From Rhodococcus sp. SMB37 (GTDB lineage Bacteria > Actinomycetota > Actinomycetes > Mycobacteriales > Mycobacteriaceae): a stretch of 64,000 bases of DNA. Below the pieces are notes generated by a model. The model searched no databases. It worked only from the letters and a program-made list of their open reading frames with translations, and was not told where the DNA came from. Made by a program: the position numbers and the translations under genes. The DNA is taken from assembly GCF_004345605.1 (NCBI RefSeq), contig NZ_SLVY01000009.1, forward strand, positions 62,001-126,000. Reading direction: 5' to 3'. Positions 18,604 through 28,217 of the stretch are shown piece after piece; position 1 is the first letter of the stretch; the number at the start of each line of letters is the position of its first letter.

Positions 18604-18879
18604 ATGATCAATGCCATCGTTCTGATCGACGCCGACGCCCACCGCATCCCGGAGACCGCCCGAGCGGTAGCCGACCTCGCCGGGGTCGACACGGTGTACT
18701 CGTGCGCCGGAGACGTCGATCTCGTGGCGATTGTGCGTGTCCGCGACCACGAGCAGATCGCCGAGGTCGTCACGCGGGGCATCAACAAGGTCGAGGGCGT
18801 GAGCAAGACCGTCACGCACATCGCATTCCAGTCGTATTCGAGCGCCGACATCGAGGCCGGCTTCTCCATCGGGAACTGA
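18604..18879 (+). CDS. Stand-alone Lrp/AsnC ligand-binding (RAM) domain protein
   Basis: Protein of 91 residues matching only the effector-binding half of Lrp/AsnC regulators: INAIVLIDADAHRIPETAR at the start, then VYSCAGDVDLVAIVRVR and a C-terminal THIAFQSYSSADIEAGFS. There is no DNA-binding domain. Such small RAM proteins form rings and may bind amino acids; function is unproven. ATG 18604 has AAGGAG 5 bases upstream. It sits 50 bases after the exonuclease gene and convergent with trpD. Confidence 0.85.
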   Translation: MINAIVLIDADAHRIPETARAVADLAGVDTVYSCAGDVDLVAIVRVRDHEQIAEVVTRGINKVEGVSKTVTHIAFQSYSSADIEAGFSIGN

Positions 18880-18903
18880 CCACCCTCGTATACATACGAA
18901 TCA

Positions 18904-18933
18904 GGGGTGCCCGCCTCACGGGGCGGGCACCCC
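18904..18933. terminator. Strong hairpin terminator between RAM gene and trpD
   Basis: Perfect 12-base stem GGGGTGCCCGCC / GGCGGGCACCCC with a 6-base loop, followed by TTT on the plus strand. It lies between convergent genes and can serve both. Confidence 0.9.
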
Positions 18934-18954
18934 TTTCGGGTCACTGCGACTGCG

Positions 18955-20031
18955 TCAACGCTGGGCTTCGGCCCCGAGCCGGGTCGTCACGGCAGCCCAC
19001 TTCTCGAGTACTTTCGCAGCCGCACCACTGTCTATTGCGGTCGCGGCCTTGTCGAGACCGGCCACGACCGCGTCCTCGAGGCCACCCTCGATACCCCGGA
19101 ACGCGGCGATCGCGGCTGCGGCATTGAGAAGCACTGCATCACGGACAGGGCCGGCCTCGCCTGCGAGGCAGGCCCGCGCGATGACCGCGTTCTCGGCGGC
19201 GTCGCCGCCCCGGAGCGCCTCCAGCGGCACCCGTTCGATCCCCAGCCTCGCCGGATCGAGTGTCCGGACCTCGACCGCGCCGTCCCGGACGACGTGCACG
19301 GTCGAGGTCGTCGACGTCGTCAGCTCGTCGAGACCGTCGTCGCCACGCACGACCAGCGCCGAGTTGCCGCGCTGCGCGAGCACCCCCGCAATGGTCGGGA
19401 CCAACGACTCGAAGGCGCAGCCGATCAACCCGGCGCGGGGACGCGCAGGGTTGGTGAGCGGCCCTAGAACGTTGAACACGGTCGGGATGCCGATCTGCTT
19501 GCGTGGTGCAGCCGCGAACCGCAGCGCCGGGTGATACACCGGCGCGAAGCAGAATCCGATGCCCGCTTCCTCGAGCGAGCGCGCAACCTGCTCCGGCCCG
19601 AGATCGATGTGCACCCCGAGTGCCTCGAGCACGTCGGCGCCCCCGCTTTTCGACGAAGCGGCGCGGTTGCCGTGCTTCACCACCCGGATACCTGCTGCCG
19701 CCACCACGAGCGCCGCCATCGTCGAGATGTTCACGGTGTTGGCGCGATCACCGCCGGTTCCGACGATGTCGACCGTGTCGTCGTCGACCGGCACCAGGTT
19801 GGCGTAGCCGAGCATCGTGTCGGCGAGGGCACGCAATTCGTCGGGTGTCTCACCCTTCATCTTCAGTGCGACGCCGAACGCCGCGATCTGCGCGGGGGTC
19901 GCGTTGTCGGAGAAGATCTCTTCCATTGCCCAAACGGCCTCGGGTCGCGTCAGATCACGACCTGCGGTCAGCGATCCGAGTACTGCGGGCCAACTGGCAA
20001 CCACCTCGTGCGCCGTCTGCCTCGCGTTCAT
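18955..20031 (-). CDS. trpD: Anthranilate phosphoribosyltransferase
   Basis: Enzyme of about 358 residues that joins anthranilate to phosphoribosyl pyrophosphate in tryptophan synthesis. The PRPP-binding motif is [17 protein letters not shown], followed by [21 protein letters not shown] and [18 protein letters not shown] 20031 has a GGTGGG-rich upstream; ATG 20055, eight codons earlier, is possible. It stands alone, away from other trp genes, as Rv2192c does. Confidence 0.93.
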   Translation of the reverse strand: MNARQTAHEVVASWPAVLGSLTAGRDLTRPEAVWAMEEIFSDNATPAQIAAFGVALKMKGETPDELRALADTMLGYANLVPVDDDTVDIVGTGGDRANTVNISTMAALVVAAAGIRVVKHGNRAASSKSGGADVLEALGVHIDLGPEQVARSLEEAGIGFCFAPVYHPALRFAAAPRKQIGIPTVFNVLGPLTNPARPRAGLIGCAFESLVPTIAGVLAQRGNSALVVRGDDGLDELTTSTTSTVHVVRDGAVEVRTLDPARLGIERVPLEALRGGDAAENAVIARACLAGEAGPVRDAVLLNAAAAIAAFRGIEGGLEDAVVAGLDKAATAIDSGAAAKVLEKWAAVTTRLGAEAQR

Positions 20032-20129
20032 GCAACCCACCCTTCGCCACATCCGACTCGCTGCCGGGCACCGTTGTGCCCTCCGCCCGGAAAGCTTAGT
20101 CAGGCGTTGTCCGGCGACTGCAGGCCGCG

Positions 20130-20588
20130 TCACTCGGGCTGGAGCGCGTCCCATCCGAGGGCACTGCCGCCGAGACGTTGCGCGAGCGAGGCCATCCGCG
20201 ACTTCTCCTGGGCGCAGTGCATCGCGTCGAGTCTCTGGACTCGCTGCAATATCAGAGAGAGCGGAACCTCCCCGGCTGCGGCAGAGTGCCGCGAGGTCAC
20301 CGGACCTGGAAGTACAGCGGCGGTGTAGCCGTCCTGCCCGGCCAGCGCGAGTGCCTCCTCGACCGCCGCCGCCGGCAACTCCAGATGATGTCGCAGGACC
20401 GCGTCGTCGGCTTCGATCCAATGCGGTGCCCCCTGCGCTCCGCGATCGAGTGCGGTGGAGCAGGCCTCCGAGTCGTCGAACGATTCGACGACGACAACGA
20501 GATCCGGCCGGGTGACATCGAGAGGCTCGGGTGTCCGCTTGGTAAGGAGCCGGCGAATTCGCCCCAGCACACCCACGTGTTCACTCAT
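20130..20588 (-). CDS. Hypothetical protein
   Basis: Protein of about 152 residues with no recognised family. It begins [18 protein letters not shown] and contains a [19 protein letters not shown] strand-helix pattern plus several Ala-rich helices. No membrane helix or signal peptide. ATG 20588 is preceded by GGCGGGG; a longer frame to 20666 has no ribosome site. Divergent from ctaE, with about 139 bases between. Confidence 0.65.
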   Translation of the reverse strand: MSEHVGVLGRIRRLLTKRTPEPLDVTRPDLVVVVESFDDSEACSTALDRGAQGAPHWIEADDAVLRHHLELPAAAVEEALALAGQDGYTAAVLPGPVTSRHSAAAGEVPLSLILQRVQRLDAMHCAQEKSRMASLAQRLGGSALGWDALQPE

Positions 20589-20727
20589 CCCCGCCACCTT
20601 CACATCCGTCACATCGGGACGGCTCCGGGGCCCGGAACTCGGTATTTCACGTCTCGGACGCAGCAAAGACGCGCCGATTTCGGCCCCGATTGCCCATCAC
20701 TTACTACGACGGGTCATACTAGCCAGC

Positions 20728-21342
20728 GTGACGAGCGCAGTAGGGACTTCAGGATCTGCAATCACACAGCGCGTGCACTCGTTGAACCGGCCCAACCTGG
20801 TCAGCGTCGGCACCATCGTGTGGTTGTCCAGTGAGCTCATGTTTTTCGCAGGGCTCTTCGCCATGTACTTCGTGGCACGGGCACAGGCGCCGGAGGGTAT
20901 GTGGCCCCCGCCGCCCACCCATTTGAACCTGTGGCTGGCAGTACCGATCACGGCGGTGCTGATCGCATCCTCCTTCACCTGCCAGCTGGGTGTGTTCGCA
21001 GCAGAACGTGGCGACGTATTCGGCCTGCGACGTTGGTACATCATCACTCTCGGCATGGGCACGTTCTTCGTGCTCGGTCAGGGCTACGAATACATCACGC
21101 TGGTCCAGCACGGCACCACCATCCCGGGCAGCGTGTACGGCTCGGTGTTCTACATGACCACCGGCTTCCACGGCCTGCACGTGATCGGTGGACTCATCGC
21201 GTTCGTGTTCCTGCTGTTCCGTACCAAGGTCAGTAAGTTCACCCCCGCGCAGGCCACCGCAGCCATCGTCGTGTCGTACTACTGGCACTTCGTCGACATC
21301 GTGTGGATCGCGCTGTTTGCCACGATCTATTTCATCCGTTAG
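20728..21342 (+). CDS. ctaE: aa3-type cytochrome c oxidase subunit III
   Basis: Integral membrane protein of 204 residues with five hydrophobic segments, subunit III of the actinobacterial aa3 oxidase. Typical stretches are [50 protein letters not shown] and [18 protein letters not shown] start. It is first in the ctaE-qcrC-qcrA-qcrB cluster, as in Rv2193-Rv2196, which encodes the bcc menaquinol reductase that forms a supercomplex with this oxidase. Confidence 0.95.
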   Translation: MTSAVGTSGSAITQRVHSLNRPNLVSVGTIVWLSSELMFFAGLFAMYFVARAQAPEGMWPPPPTHLNLWLAVPITAVLIASSFTCQLGVFAAERGDVFGLRRWYIITLGMGTFFVLGQGYEYITLVQHGTTIPGSVYGSVFYMTTGFHGLHVIGGLIAFVFLLFRTKVSKFTPAQATAAIVVSYYWHFVDIVWIALFATIYFIR

Positions 21343-21406
21343 CCAGCTGAACGCTTAGGCAGCCCCCTGACGTCCAGTCAGTCCCGACTTACATAAAGGG
21401 ATACAG

Positions 21407-22282
21407 ATGAGTTCATCCCCACCTCTCGCACCCGAGGGTGACGACATGCCCGGTCGATCCTCGGCAGCCCCGGCTGCCACGTCCCGCCGTCAGCGCAAGC
21501 TCAGGCGCCGCGTCACCGGCACCTTGGTGCTCGCCCTCGGTCTCCTCAGCGCAGGCTTCCTCGCCTCTGCGCTGACGCCCGACCCGCAGGTGGCCACTGC
21601 CCAGGACGACCAGAGCGCATTGATCCGCGAGGGCCAGCAGCTCTACGAGACCTCCTGCGTGACCTGCCACGGTGTCAACCTGCAGGGCATCGAGGATCGT
21701 GGCCCCACGCTGATCGGTGTGGGCGAAGCTGCGGTCTACTTCCAGGTGTCCTCCGGTCGTATGCCGGCCGCTCGCAACGAGGCTCAGGCCGTGCGTAAGG
21801 ACCCGAAGTTCGACGCCCAGCAGACCGACGCCCTCGGCGCCTTCATCCAGGCCAACGGTGGTGGTCCGACTGTGATCCGCGACGAGAACGGGGAGATCTC
21901 CCAGTCCTCGCTGCGCGGCAACGACATCGGACGCGGTAGCGAACTGTTCCGCCAGAACTGCGCTTCGTGCCACAACTTCACCGGTCGCGGTGGAGCCCTC
22001 TCGTCCGGCAAGTTCGCGCCCAACCTCGATCCGGCCAACGAGCAGCAGATCTACACTGCAATGCTCACCGGGCCGCAGAACATGCCGAAGTTCTCCGACC
22101 GTCAGCTGACGCTCGAGGAGAAGCAAGACATCATCGCGTACATCAAGTCTGCCAGCGAGACTCAGGATCCGGGCGGATACGGCCTCGGAGGCTTCGGGCC
22201 GGGCGCTGAAGGTCCCACGATGTTCGCCGTTGGCATCGTCGCGGTTGTCGGTGCTGCACTGTGGATCGGAGCAAGGTCATGA
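21407..22282 (+). CDS. qcrC: Menaquinol-cytochrome c reductase di-heme cytochrome c subunit
   Basis: Di-heme cytochrome cc of 291 residues that passes electrons from the bcc complex to the oxidase without a soluble cytochrome c. An N-terminal membrane anchor (about 36-56), two heme c sites (CVTCH at 84-88, CASCH at 185-189), and a C-terminal membrane helix (about 271-289). ATG start with AAAGGG upstream. The stop overlaps the qcrA start (ATGA). Confidence 0.96.
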   Translation: MSSSPPLAPEGDDMPGRSSAAPAATSRRQRKLRRRVTGTLVLALGLLSAGFLASALTPDPQVATAQDDQSALIREGQQLYETSCVTCHGVNLQGIEDRGPTLIGVGEAAVYFQVSSGRMPAARNEAQAVRKDPKFDAQQTDALGAFIQANGGGPTVIRDENGEISQSSLRGNDIGRGSELFRQNCASCHNFTGRGGALSSGKFAPNLDPANEQQIYTAMLTGPQNMPKFSDRQLTLEEKQDIIAYIKSASETQDPGGYGLGGFGPGAEGPTMFAVGIVAVVGAALWIGARS

Positions 22283-23406
22283 GTAGCGGCGACACGCCGA
22301 ACAAGCATTCGATCGAGAATCTCGATCAGATGAGCCGCGACGATCTCGTCGAGCTCGGCACGAACCTCGACGGCGTCGATGTCGTGTTCCGTAAGGATCG
22401 GTGGCCCGTCGAGGGCACCCGCGCCGAGAAGCGTGCGGAACGCAACGTAGCCGCCTGGTTCACACTGGCAGGTCTCGCAGGTCTCGCGTTCATCGGGATC
22501 TACCTGTTCTGGCCGTGGGAATACCAGAACATCAACGACCCGCAGTACGGCTGGTACAACCTCTACACCCCGCTGCTCGGTCTGACCCTCGGTCTGTCGA
22601 TCCTCGGAATCGGTGTCGGTGCAGTCCAGTTCACGAAGAAGTTCATTCCCGAAGAGGTGTCGATCCAGGATCGTCACGACGGACCGTCGGCCGAGGTCGA
22701 TCGCAAGACGATCGTCGCCGAGCTGACCGACTCGCTCGAGACCTCGACGCTGACCCGCCGCAAGCTCGTCAAGCGGACCGCGATCTTCGGTGGTGGCGCG
22801 CTGGGCGTCGGGTTGATCATGCCGCTCGGCGGATTGATCAAGAATCCGTGGGCCGAGGGCGACAACTCGCCGCTCTGGGTCTCCGGCTGGACTCCCCGCT
22901 ACCCGGGCGAGACCATCTACCTGCGCCGCGACACCGGTCGCCCTCAGGACATCGTTCTGGTACGACCGGAGGACCTCGACGCAGGAGGCATGGAGACGGT
23001 CTTCCCGTTCCGTGAAGCCGACCGTGGCGACGACCACGCGCTGCTCGACAGTCTCCGCGGTATCCGCAACGCGGTCATGCTCATCCGTCTGCGGACAGAC
23101 GACGCCGAGCGTGCCATCAAGCGGAAGGGCCAGGAGAGCTTCAACTACGGCGACTACTTCGCCTTCTCGAAGATCTGCACCCACCTCGGTTGCCCGACCT
23201 CGCTCTACGAGCAGCAGACCAACCGGATTCTCTGCCCGTGCCACCAGTCGCAGTTCGATGCACTCGAGTACGGCAAGCCGATCTTCGGTCCCGCTGCTCG
23301 CGCTCTTCCGCAGCTGCCCATTACAGTGAATGAAGAGGGCTTCCTCGTCGCCGGTGGCGACTTCATCGAAGCTCTCGGCCCGGCATTTTGGGAGCGTCGC
23401 CCGTGA
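22279..23406 (+). CDS. qcrA: Rieske iron-sulfur subunit of the bcc complex
   Basis: Protein of 375 residues. Three membrane helices (around 70-90, 110-130 and 170-190) replace the single anchor of other Rieske proteins, typical of actinobacteria. The 2Fe-2S motif is CTHLGC and CPCHQSQFD, about residues 304-330. ATG 22279 overlaps the qcrC stop. The stop overlaps the qcrB start as GTGA. Confidence 0.96.
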   Translation: MSSGDTPNKHSIENLDQMSRDDLVELGTNLDGVDVVFRKDRWPVEGTRAEKRAERNVAAWFTLAGLAGLAFIGIYLFWPWEYQNINDPQYGWYNLYTPLLGLTLGLSILGIGVGAVQFTKKFIPEEVSIQDRHDGPSAEVDRKTIVAELTDSLETSTLTRRKLVKRTAIFGGGALGVGLIMPLGGLIKNPWAEGDNSPLWVSGWTPRYPGETIYLRRDTGRPQDIVLVRPEDLDAGGMETVFPFREADRGDDHALLDSLRGIRNAVMLIRLRTDDAERAIKRKGQESFNYGDYFAFSKICTHLGCPTSLYEQQTNRILCPCHQSQFDALEYGKPIFGPAARALPQLPITVNEEGFLVAGGDFIEALGPAFWERRP

Positions 23407-25082
23407 GTACTGCAACTCAATCACACGCTGCAAAGGCAGGCGAGAACCTCGACTCGCGGTATCACCTTTCTGCCGGCATCCGCCGTCAGATCAACAAGGT
23501 GTTTCCCACCCACTGGTCGTTCCTGCTCGGCGAAGTCGCCCTGTACAGCTTCATCATCCTGTTGATCTCAGGTGTCTTCCTGACGCTGTTCTTCGACCCG
23601 TCGCTGGCCCACGTCACGTACGACGGTGTCTACACGCCGCTCCGCGGTGTCGGCATGTCTCGCGCGTACGAGACGACCTTGAACATCTCGTTCGAGGTGC
23701 GCGGCGGTCTGTTCGTCCGACAGATCCACCACTGGGCAGCCCTGATGTTCGCCGCGTCGATCATCGTTCACCTGCTTCGCATCTTCTTCACCGGCGCGTT
23801 CCGTCGCCCGCGTGAGGCGAACTGGGTCATCGGCTCCCTCTTGCTGATCCTCGCGATGTTCGAGGGCTTCTTCGGATACTCGCTGCCCGACGACCTGCTG
23901 TCCGGCACCGGCCTTCGCGCCGCGTTCTCCGGCATCACGCTGTCGGTTCCGGTCGTCGGCACTTGGTTGCACTGGATGATCTTCGGCGGCGACTTCCCCG
24001 GCGAGCTGATCATCCCGCGCTTCTACGTCCTGCACGTGCTGCTCATCCCGGGCATCATCCTGGCGCTGATCGCCGCTCATCTCGCACTCGTCTGGTACCA
24101 GAAGCACACGCAGTTCCCCGGACCCGGCCGTACCGAGCAGAACGTGGTGGGTGTGCGCATCCTCCCCGTGTTCGCGGTCAAGTCCGGTGCGTTCTTCGCG
24201 ATGACGTTCGCAGTGCTGGCCCTGATGTCCGGCCTGTTGCAGATCAACCCGGTCTGGAACATCGGCCCGTACAACCCGTCCCAGGTCTCCGCAGGCTCCC
24301 AGCCCGACTTCTACATGATGTGGACGGACGGTCTGGCTCGTATCTGGCCGGCGTGGGAGTTGTACCTGTTCGGCCGGTACACGATCCCCCAGCCGTTCTG
24401 GATCGCGCTGCTCATGGGTCTCGTCTTCACGGTCCTCATCGTCTACCCCTGGATCGAGAAGAAGTTCTCCAAGGACGACGCACACCACAACCTGCTGCAG
24501 CGTCCGCGCGACGTGCCGGTGCGTACGGGTCTCGGTGCGATGGCCCTCGGCTTCTACACGGTCGCCACCCTCATGTGCATCAACGACCTCATCGCGTACA
24601 AGTTCGATATCTCCATCAACGCGACGACGTGGATGGGCCGTATCGGCCTGGTGATCGTGCCTCCGCTCGCGTACTACATCGCCTACCGGTTCTGCCTCGG
24701 TCTGCAGCGCAGCGACCGTCAGGTGCTCGAGCACGGCATCGAGACGGGCATCGTCCGTCGACTGCCGCACGGCGAATACATCGAAATCCACCAGCCGCTC
24801 GGCCCGGTGGACGACCATGGACACCCGATTCCGCTCGACTACCAGGGCGCTACGGTGCCCAAGCGGATGAACCGACTCGGCAGCGCGGGTAAGCCCGGTC
24901 TCGGTAGCTGGTGGAGCGCGGATCCTGCCGACGAGGCGGCTGCACTCGAGGCGGCTCATCACGAGAGTGAAGCCGAGCTGCGTACGATCCTGAAGGAGTA
25001 CCAGGACCGTATCTACAGCGAGGCCGAGGGAGACGACTCCAAGGCACTGTCCGACAAGGACGGCAACGGCGAAGCGCACTGA
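23403..25082 (+). CDS. qcrB: Cytochrome b subunit of the bcc complex
   Basis: Di-heme cytochrome b of 559 residues. It has eight or more membrane helices, the heme-helix stretch [21 protein letters not shown] (first part quoted as [12 protein letters not shown]), [19 protein letters not shown] and the quinol-site region [21 protein letters not shown] long charged C-terminal tail (about 440-559) is an actinobacterial extension. GTG 23403 overlaps the qcrA stop. Known target site of bcc inhibitors in mycobacteria. Confidence 0.96.
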   Translation: MSTATQSHAAKAGENLDSRYHLSAGIRRQINKVFPTHWSFLLGEVALYSFIILLISGVFLTLFFDPSLAHVTYDGVYTPLRGVGMSRAYETTLNISFEVRGGLFVRQIHHWAALMFAASIIVHLLRIFFTGAFRRPREANWVIGSLLLILAMFEGFFGYSLPDDLLSGTGLRAAFSGITLSVPVVGTWLHWMIFGGDFPGELIIPRFYVLHVLLIPGIILALIAAHLALVWYQKHTQFPGPGRTEQNVVGVRILPVFAVKSGAFFAMTFAVLALMSGLLQINPVWNIGPYNPSQVSAGSQPDFYMMWTDGLARIWPAWELYLFGRYTIPQPFWIALLMGLVFTVLIVYPWIEKKFSKDDAHHNLLQRPRDVPVRTGLGAMALGFYTVATLMCINDLIAYKFDISINATTWMGRIGLVIVPPLAYYIAYRFCLGLQRSDRQVLEHGIETGIVRRLPHGEYIEIHQPLGPVDDHGHPIPLDYQGATVPKRMNRLGSAGKPGLGSWWSADPADEAAALEAAHHESEAELRTILKEYQDRIYSEAEGDDSKALSDKDGNGEAH

Positions 25083-25106
25083 CGCTTCACCTGCTCGACC
25101 TTCTAC

Positions 25107-25141
25107 AGAGGGCCCCGAACCGATCCGGTTCGGGGCCCTCT
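25107..25141 (+). terminator. Strong terminator after qcrB
   Basis: Perfect 15-base stem AGAGGGCCCCGAACC / GGTTCGGGGCCCTCT with loop GATCC, 24 bases after the qcrB stop. Ends the ctaE-qcrCAB unit. Confidence 0.92.
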
Positions 25142-25203
25142 GCCCGTCTTGGAAGCCGCGTGAGGCACCACCTGCTCATGCCCTACCGTTGTCTTCTGGC
25201 GCA

Positions 25204-25228
25204 GCAGACATAAGCAAGCCCTGTCTGC
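25204..25228. repeat. Small inverted repeat near TnpB remnant 3' side
   Basis: Arms GCAGACA (25204-25210) and TGTCTGC (25222-25228), 11-base loop. Subterminal hairpins are usual at IS200/IS605 ends, so this may be a relic of the element's right end. Confidence 0.45.
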
Positions 25229-26147
25229 TTCGCCATCAGGCAGCCTCACCTTCCTACGAGACAGTCCCGGTCTCACCCAGCGACTTCCGGTGCCGAGTTG
25301 ACGCTTCCCTCGCCTGCTACGTTCACCACTCGCGTGGTCTCGGACTCCTGCGTGGCTCCACGTCCGTCTCCACCCGAAACGGTGGCGGCCGGGCTACTCC
25401 CGGTACCGGTCCCCCGTCCCACCGGGTCTTGTAGCCGAGCATCCGCCGGATCTGCGCCAACGCCGCGTCCGCCGGCGCCAGGTTCAGGCTCTTCTTCCGC
25501 GCCCCACCCGCCGACCGCATCCCACTCGCATTCAGCGTCTCCACGACGATCACCTGATGGCACTGCGCGAGGACGGTGGTGTGCTTGTGCAGCACATCGC
25601 GGCGCACCGCCGCAGCGTGGACGCGAGTGCGACCGATCCGGCGCTGCCGCCCCACCGCGTCGACGGCTGACGTTTCGTCCTGGTCGACGGATCGTACGGG
25701 CCGTGCTGCCGCGCAGCCCTGCGCTGCAACGCCCGCAGCCGCTCCTGCGCGGCGGTCAGCGACTTCGGTGCCGCGGAACCCGGTCGAGTTCGCGTCCGTC
25801 CGGTGCCGCGACGACCCCGAGGGCGTCGGCCCGACACCGACGTCGACACCGACCACCGGCTCACCGGCCCCGATGTGGCCGGGCGTGGTGACGTTCGGTG
25901 CACGAGGGTCTGGAAGGCCACATTCCACCGACCGGTCGAGTCCTCGGAGACGGTGAGGACAGAACGCGGGCAGTGCCGTTCTCGATCCCGCGGGCCAGTT
26001 TGCTGGTGGACTCGTGGGTTTTGATCCGTCTCAGCTCGGGAGAGTGACGTGGTATCGGTCGGTGTCGACCCGGATGGTGTTCGGCGTGGCCGGCGAGCAG
26101 GCACCGGCATCCGGGTCCTGACGGAACCATCGGTACGCAGTCTGCGA

Positions 26148-26199
26148 CTTCACACACCTTGTGTACGCGCCCATTCAGCCGCTTCACACACCTTGTGAA
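26148..26199. repeat. Direct repeat of CTTCACACACCTTGTG
   Basis: The 16-base string occurs exactly at 26148-26163 and 26182-26197, starts 34 bases apart. The second copy extends into an inverted repeat TTCACA-CACCT-TGTGAA (26183-26199). It lies just past the 5' side of the TnpB remnant and upstream (plus strand) of the ctaF terminator. It may be an element end, a target duplication or an operator. Confidence 0.6.
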
Positions 26200-26344
26200 A
26201 CACATTCGATCATGTGTGTTCGCATTTCAGAATGTCGGGCAGTTCGCGGCCCCTGCCAGGGTCAACAATCGAGAACTCGTCCTTCATCTGCAGCGTCGGT
26301 GCTACCGTCGCCGCCTCCCAGTCGAGTACCCACCCCGACATGAA

Positions 26345-26389
26345 CGACGGCGGGCGCAGCACCCGTTGTGAGTGCTGCGCCCGCCGTCG
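26345..26389 (-). terminator. Strong terminator after ctaF
   Basis: Perfect 18-base stem CGACGGCGGGCGCAGCAC / GTGCTGCGCCCGCCGTCG with a 9-base loop, 16 bases after the ctaF stop on the minus strand. Confidence 0.92.
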
Positions 26390-26405
26390 AGAGTTCAGGA
26401 ATCGA

Positions 26406-26822
26406 TCAGTGCTTCTCGGGGCCGAGGTGGTACTCGAACACCAGGCCTGCGGACGCACCGATGACGAGCACGACCGCGACCACGATCAGCCAGCCCTGGA
26501 AGAACGCGAGGGAGATGGCAGCGAACGCAGCTGCGCCGGCCAGCAGGATCGGCCAGTAGCTACCGGCGCTGAAGAACCCCAGGTCGCCCGCGCCGTCACT
26601 GATCTCCGCATCCTCGAAGTCCTCGGGACGCGTATCGAGACGACGAGCGACGAAGCGGAAATAGGTTCCGATGATGAGCGTCAGCCCTGCAGACAGCACG
26701 AGCGCGGTGAGACCTGCCCACTCGATGCCCTTGTCCGACAGCCCCGTGAATGTGCCGTACACGATGGCGACGAGCACGAAGAACACCGTGACGAGTTCGA
26801 AGATCTTGGCTTCGAGATTCAT
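26406..26822 (-). CDS. ctaF: aa3-type cytochrome c oxidase subunit IV
   Basis: Small membrane protein of 138 residues with four hydrophobic helices, the actinobacteria-specific subunit IV (Rv2199c counterpart). Recognisable are [39 protein letters not shown] between helices two and three, and the C-terminal [14 protein letters not shown] start, 30 bases after the ctaC stop, so the two genes form an operon. Confidence 0.94.
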   Translation of the reverse strand: MNLEAKIFELVTVFFVLVAIVYGTFTGLSDKGIEWAGLTALVLSAGLTLIIGTYFRFVARRLDTRPEDFEDAEISDGAGDLGFFSAGSYWPILLAGAAAFAAISLAFFQGWLIVVAVVLVIGASAGLVFEYHLGPEKH

Positions 26823-26852
26823 TTCAGCACTTGTCCTTGTCGATGAGAGGTG

Positions 26853-27908
26853 TCACTCGCCCGCAGCGACGCTCGCCGAGCGATCCGTGCGGTCGGTCTT
26901 GAACGGGTGGGTCGTGATCGCGACAGGCGACTCGCCGATCGCTTCGAGCGCCTGGGCGTTGGTCAGACCCTCGCCACCGTCCTCGACGGGCTTACGCAAC
27001 TCGATGTACTCCGTGAACTTCTCCGGGGACACAGCGCGCACCTCGAAGTTCATCATCGCGTGGTAGGTACCGCACATCTCGGCGCAACGGCCGACGAACG
27101 CACCTTCTCGCTCGATCTCGGAGATCTGGAACACCGGGTCGGAGTTGTTGTTCAGCGGGTTCGGGTTCACGTCACGCTTGAACAGGAACTCGGGGACCCA
27201 GAACGCGTGGATGACGTCCGACGATGCGAGGTTGAACTCGATCCGGTTGCCGGTCGGGAGCACCAGGACGGGAATCTCCTCGGTGGTGCCGACGGTCTCG
27301 ATCTTGTCGTAGTTCAGGTACGACAGATCCGAGACACCCGCGCCGTGGATGGGGCCCGGCTCTGCATCGTGGCCGGCCGACTCCGGATCGAACGGCTCGG
27401 AGGCCGTGGCTTCCTCTGCTTCCTGATCTGCTCCGTCGTAGACCGATCCACCCATGTCGACAGTGCGGTAGCCGAACTTCCAGTTCCACTGGAACCCGGT
27501 GACGTCGACGACGACGTTGGGGTTCTCTTCCTTCTCGAGCACGTAGTTCTGCACCACGACTGTGAAGTAGAAGAGGACACAGACCGCCACGAAGGGCGCT
27601 GCGGTGTACAGCAGTTCGAGCGGGACGTTGTATGCCGTCTGCCTCGGGAACTCCGGCGAATTCTTCTTCTTACGATGGAAGAAGATCGTCCAGAATATCA
27701 GGGCCCACACGAGGACGCCCATCACGAGGGCGGCCAGGACCGACCACGTCCACAACTCGCGCATACGCTCGGCCTGGGGAGTAACACCCTCCGGCCAGCC
27801 GAAACGAAGAACTTCTTCGCTCGAGCACCCCGTCAACACCAAGGCTGCAATGCCGAGTGATGCTGCGAGCCCGAACCGCCGAAGGATCCGACCTTGCGCC
27901 ACGTTCAC
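26853..27908 (-). CDS. ctaC: aa3-type cytochrome c oxidase subunit II
   Basis: Lipoprotein of 351 residues. The lipobox is LTGC at 25-28, then two membrane helices (about 55-75 and 100-120), then the extracytoplasmic cupredoxin domain. The CuA ligands are seen in SDVIHAFWVPEF and CAEMCGTYHAMM. An extra acidic, Gly/Ser-rich stretch (about 155-205) interrupts the domain, as in related actinobacteria. GTG start. Confidence 0.95.
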   Translation of the reverse strand: MNVAQGRILRRFGLAASLGIAALVLTGCSSEEVLRFGWPEGVTPQAERMRELWTWSVLAALVMGVLVWALIFWTIFFHRKKKNSPEFPRQTAYNVPLELLYTAAPFVAVCVLFYFTVVVQNYVLEKEENPNVVVDVTGFQWNWKFGYRTVDMGGSVYDGADQEAEEATASEPFDPESAGHDAEPGPIHGAGVSDLSYLNYDKIETVGTTEEIPVLVLPTGNRIEFNLASSDVIHAFWVPEFLFKRDVNPNPLNNNSDPVFQISEIEREGAFVGRCAEMCGTYHAMMNFEVRAVSPEKFTEYIELRKPVEDGGEGLTNAQALEAIGESPVAITTHPFKTDRTDRSASVAAGE

Positions 27909-28217
27909 GCCTTCCTGATCGCCGCAATTCCATTAGGGCACACCCGAAGGGCAGACCCAATTACTACGCAGCGTAGACCAAAGCCGACCACTATCCATCC
28001 TCGGGGCACGAAGATCGTGTCGCGTCGAATGGATCGGCCGGGTGCAGTCGCGGGTGACGACGTGTTTTGTGCGATCCCGATGACGAACTCGATCGGCGAT
28101 CTGCGGCATACTCCACAGTGACCAACGTCGGATCCCGGCTCAGAGTTCCCGCATCCATGCGCGCTGTGAACGTCGTGGGATCGACTCATCCCGATTGGAA
28201 TCGAGGTACCGAACTCC
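27909..28217. promoter_or_regulatory. Divergent promoter region of ctaC and asnB
   Basis: 309 bases between divergent genes with no supportable ORF. A short palindrome CTACGC-A-GCGTAG lies at 27964-27976, about 56 bases before the ctaC start, where a promoter would be expected; it could be an operator. GAGGT at 28204-28208 is the likely asnB ribosome site. Promoter elements cannot be placed with confidence. Confidence 0.5.

Larger units (their letters stand above)
25190..26205 (-). pseudogene. Decayed TnpB (IS200/IS605 OrfB) remnant
   Basis: No single frame is intact, but minus-strand pieces in different frames line up with TnpB in order: IRVDTDRYHVTLP, then IKTHESTSKLARGIENGTAR, then VSEDSTGRWNVAFQ, PVVGVDVGVGPT (RuvC-I region), HQVIVVETLNASGM (RuvC-II region), then AALAQIRRMLGYKTRWDGG. 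The expected zinc-finger region is eroded (a TWSHAG string where TCSxCG is expected) and the start is missing. At least three frame changes are needed. It occupies the qcrB-ctaF gap, where M. tuberculosis has mmpS3 (Rv2198c). The edges are approximate. No TnpA is present. Confidence 0.72.

Noticed and set aside
23568..25079. 503-residue minus-strand frame opposite qcrB
   Set aside because: Antisense shadow with biased Asp/Glu/Arg/Val content.
25323..26110. Minus-strand frames of about 190-200 residues as new genes
   Set aside because: Pieces match successive parts of TnpB in different frames, so they are one decayed gene.
26148..26199. CRISPR array from the repeated CTTCACACACCTTGTG
   Set aside because: Only two copies with an 18-base gap and no cas genes nearby.
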